Below are positions 63,230 through 64,000 of a stretch of 64,000 bases of DNA, one piece after another. The translations under genes were made by a program, and so were the position numbers. Positions within the stretch are counted from its first letter, which is position 1; each line of letters starts with the position of its first letter. The stretch lies in NCBI RefSeq assembly GCF_042663885.1, contig NZ_JBHSXV010000001.1. One strand, given 5' to 3'. Below the pieces are notes generated by a model, which searched no databases, had not been told where the DNA came from, and saw only the letters and a list, made by a program, of their open reading frames with translations. The DNA is from Aquipuribacter hungaricus. GTDB taxonomy: Bacteria; Actinomycetota; Actinomycetes; Actinomycetales; JBBAYJ01.

Positions 63230-64000
63230 TCAGCGGGCGAGGAAGTCGAGCAGCACCCGGTTGAACTCCTCCGCGTGGCTCACGTTGAAGCCGTGCGGGG
63301 CGCCTTGGACCACGTGCAGCTGGCTGCCGGCGATCGCGGCGTGCGTCCGCGCGCCCGAGCCCTCGAAGGGGACGGTCGCGTCGGCGGAGCCGTGCAGGAC
63401 CAGGGTCGGCACCGTGACCTTGGGCAGGTCCTCGCGGAAGTCGGTGGTCGCGAAGGACGACATGCAGGCCAGGGCGGCCTTGTGGTCGGCCTGGTGGGCG
63501 AGGCGGAGCGCGTCCTGGCGCTGGGCCTCGTCGACCTGCAGGACGCCGTCGGCGGAGAAGAAGTCGGTGATGAACCCGTCGTAGAACGCGTCCTGGTCGG
63601 CCGTGAGCGCGGCGGTCATCTCGGCGGCCTGGCTCTTCTCCAGCGGGCCGTCCGGGTTGTCGCTGCCCTTCATGAGGTACGGCGGGACCGCCGCGGCGAA
63701 GACGACGCTGCGCAGCCGCTCGGTGCCGTAGGCGGAGAAGTAGCGCGCGACCTCGCCGCCGCCCATCGAGAACCCGACCAGGGTGACGTCGGTCAGGTCC
63801 AGCTCGACGAGCAGGGTGTGGAGGTCCTCGGCGAGGGTGTCGTAGTCGTAGCCCTTGGCCGGCTTGTCGCTGCGGCCGAAGCCCCGGCGGTCGTAGGTGA
63901 CGACGCGGTAGCCGGCCGCCTGGAGCACCGGGACCTGCGCGGACCAGGACTGGCCCGACAGGGGCCAGCCGTGGATGAGCACGACGGCGCGGCCGGGGCC
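63230..64000 (-). CDS. Alpha/beta hydrolase (non-heme chloroperoxidase/esterase type), 5' end beyond window
   Basis: At least 256 residues, continuing past the right edge. The oxyanion motif VVLIHGWPLSGQSW, nucleophile elbow VGFSMGGGE (Ser), Asp in LHGSADATVPFE and His in GAPHGFNVSH form a complete catalytic triad. The cap region (FAAAVPPYLMKGSDNPDG) is characteristic of the cofactor-free haloperoxidase/arylesterase group. The start codon lies beyond position 64000. Confidence 0.93.
   Translation of the reverse strand, partial: GPGRAVVLIHGWPLSGQSWSAQVPVLQAAGYRVVTYDRRGFGRSDKPAKGYDYDTLAEDLHTLLVELDLTDVTLVGFSMGGGEVARYFSAYGTERLRSVVFAAAVPPYLMKGSDNPDGPLEKSQAAEMTAALTADQDAFYDGFITDFFSADGVLQVDEAQRQDALRLAHQADHKAALACMSSFATTDFREDLPKVTVPTLVLHGSADATVPFEGSGARTHAAIAGSQLHVVQGAPHGFNVSHAEEFNRVLLDFLAR

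Overview
The window is very GC-rich, with GTG starts, ATGA/GTGA gene overlaps and actinobacterial families throughout (DUF222/HNH endonuclease, DtxR/IdeR-type regulator with iron boxes, SigB/F-type sigma factor, Arr, YkoCDE, DUF1206, DUF4383, DUF2795, DUF3618). It is chromosomal DNA of a high-GC actinomycete; the genus cannot be fixed from the sequence, but the Micrococcales/Kineosporiales/Geodermatophilales range fits.

Region 1 (1-8.35 kb) is the right end of an integrated, partly decayed conjugative or mobilisable element. From the chromosomal junction inward it has a tRNA-Phe gene used as attachment site, a tyrosine integrase, an excisionase, a truncated ParB-like gene with a small coupled gene, an HNH-endonuclease remnant, a small coiled-coil protein with an EDTGA repeat, a 405-bp probable oriT, and a giant MobF relaxase/helicase that runs off the left edge. 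Region 2 (8.3-13.8 kb) holds tRNA-Phe, tRNA-Asp and tRNA-Glu, a two-component system, a small metallopeptidase with an ABM-domain membrane protein, and a DUF222 HNH protein.

Region 3 (13.8-20.7 kb) carries a CsoR-controlled copper operon (csoR-copZ-copA), a rifamycin ADP-ribosyltransferase, and a TPP-riboswitch-controlled ECF thiamine/HMP transporter (ykoE-ykoD-ykoC). Region 4 (20.7-29 kb) has an HDOD protein coupled to a GGDEF-EAL protein, an RDD membrane protein whose stop codon lies in a tandem repeat, a sugar-epimerase-like SDR, CsbD, and hpd divergent from an Lrp-type regulator. Region 5 (28.9-42 kb) is dominated by iron and manganese: a DtxR-type repressor and a divergent siderophore-uptake operon (two permeases, ATPase, FhuF-like reductase) share an iron box; a lipoprotein binding protein 9 kb away has its own iron box; a GDT1-type cation exporter follows a yybP-ykoY-like Mn riboswitch. 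A PP2C phosphatase, an ABC exporter, a class F-type sortase coupled to a DUF4397 protein, and an OmpA-like protein lie between.

Region 6 (42-57 kb) looks like a general stress region: glycosyltransferase plus SigB-type sigma factor, a cytochrome P450 behind a matching promoter, a zinc dehydrogenase, an amidohydrolase, a response regulator with a divergent ATPase-domain protein, a predicted Mn/heavy-metal exporter beside a manganese catalase, then DUF2795, DUF883-like, holin-like and DUF3618 envelope proteins. Region 7 (56-64 kb) has a broken SDR gene, a phosphodiesterase, a PAS-ANTAR regulator, a GH13 enzyme, an amine-oxidase-like flavoprotein, a GAF-GGDEF protein, a VOC protein and an alpha/beta hydrolase cut by the right edge. 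Several genes appear leaderless, with -10 elements 6-10 nt before the start codon; those with a GGGTA-type -10 are mostly in the stress region.
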